Made by a program: the position numbers and the translations under genes. The notes beneath the pieces are model-generated. The model was not told where the DNA came from and ran no database searches. It saw nothing but the letters and a program-made list of their open reading frames with translations. From positions 691 to 22,419 of the forward strand of contig DQDL01000025.1 in the NCBI GenBank assembly GCA_003533405.1: a DNA stretch of 21,729 bases. The letters run 5' to 3'. Positions 21,501 to 21,729 of this stretch are shown one piece after another (the stretch's first letter is position 1; every line of letters starts with the position of its first letter). Origin of the DNA: Clostridiales bacterium. Its GTDB lineage: Bacteria; Bacillota; Clostridia; Oscillospirales; Oscillospiraceae.

Positions 21501-21729
21501 ATGGCATATTTGGGCACCGATGTTAGGTACTGCAAGGGTATAGGTGAGAAAAAGGCGCAGCTTTTAAACAAGCTCGGCGTATTCACCGTCCACGACCTTG
21601 TTTCCTATTTTCCCAGAAAATATGAGGATCGCAGCCAGTTTAAGCCGATAGCTCTCACCTGCGACGGCGAGACGGCGTGCATTCAAGGCATCGTTGCCGA
21701 CACGCCCCGCCTCGTGCGTATCCGCCGTG
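21501..21729 (+). CDS. recG: ATP-dependent DNA helicase RecG, N-terminal part
   Basis: Begins at the ATG at 21501 (AGAGG 10 bases upstream) and runs out of the window after 76 codons. The translation starts MAYLGTDVRYCKGIGEKKAQ and contains the helix-hairpin-helix-like KGIGEKKAQLLNKLGVFTVHDLVSYFPRKYEDRS, the hallmark of the RecG N-terminal wedge region. RecG remodels stalled replication forks and branch-migrates Holliday junctions. The helicase domain lies beyond the end. Confidence 0.9.
   Translation, partial: MAYLGTDVRYCKGIGEKKAQLLNKLGVFTVHDLVSYFPRKYEDRSQFKPIALTCDGETACIQGIVADTPRLVRIRR

Overview
The window looks like chromosomal DNA from an anaerobic, probably spore-forming Clostridia bacterium of the Oscillospirales/Ruminococcaceae kind. 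The genes behind this view are a SpoIIP gene, a SpoIID/LytB-domain gene, a SleB-type hydrolase, PerR followed by reverse rubrerythrin, a TSCPD-domain protein, a DUF1002 protein, and FN3-repeat and SH3b-NlpC/P60 wall proteins. Most promoters that can be read are SigA-like (TTGnnn-17-TAnnnT). I saw no insertion sequence, phage gene, CRISPR array, tRNA or rRNA.

Layout. (1) 1-5375: the 3' part of a methionine gamma-lyase gene (+) converges on mgtE, a spoIID-like gene and queA (all -), with queA start and spoIID stop overlapping. (2) 5376-8386: ahcY (-) and an AgcS-type Na+/amino acid symporter (-), the latter behind a glycine riboswitch with its own terminator. (3) 8450-13250: a DUF1002 secreted protein (+), rsmG (-), a SleB-like wall hydrolase (-), a TSCPD protein (-), spoIIP (+) and a two-CBS protein (+) whose Shine-Dalgarno lies in a hairpin. 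(4) 13257-16478: two tandem paralogous secreted FN3-repeat proteins (-). (5) 16507-17789: a perR-reverse rubrerythrin operon (+), then an apparent small RNA gene (-) with C-rich tracts. (6) 17883-21729: a SUFU-domain protein (+), an SH3b-NlpC/P60 hydrolase (-), an ApbE lipoprotein (+) and the start of recG (+).

Shared themes are cell-wall remodelling and sporulation (SpoIID-like, SpoIIP, SleB-like, NlpC/P60), sulfur and one-carbon metabolism (methionine gamma-lyase, AdoHcy hydrolase, glycine transport) and oxidative stress defence in an anaerobe (PerR, reverse rubrerythrin). Many neighbours converge on shared bidirectional terminators.

Two points stand out. A codon-style break lies inside ahcY near 5570-5610: the DNA to its left avoids ATA, AGA/AGG and CTT codons that are common to its right, so the left 5.6 kb may come from another genome by recombination or chimeric assembly. 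The best candidate for something undescribed is the roughly 120-nt RNA gene at 17636-17754.
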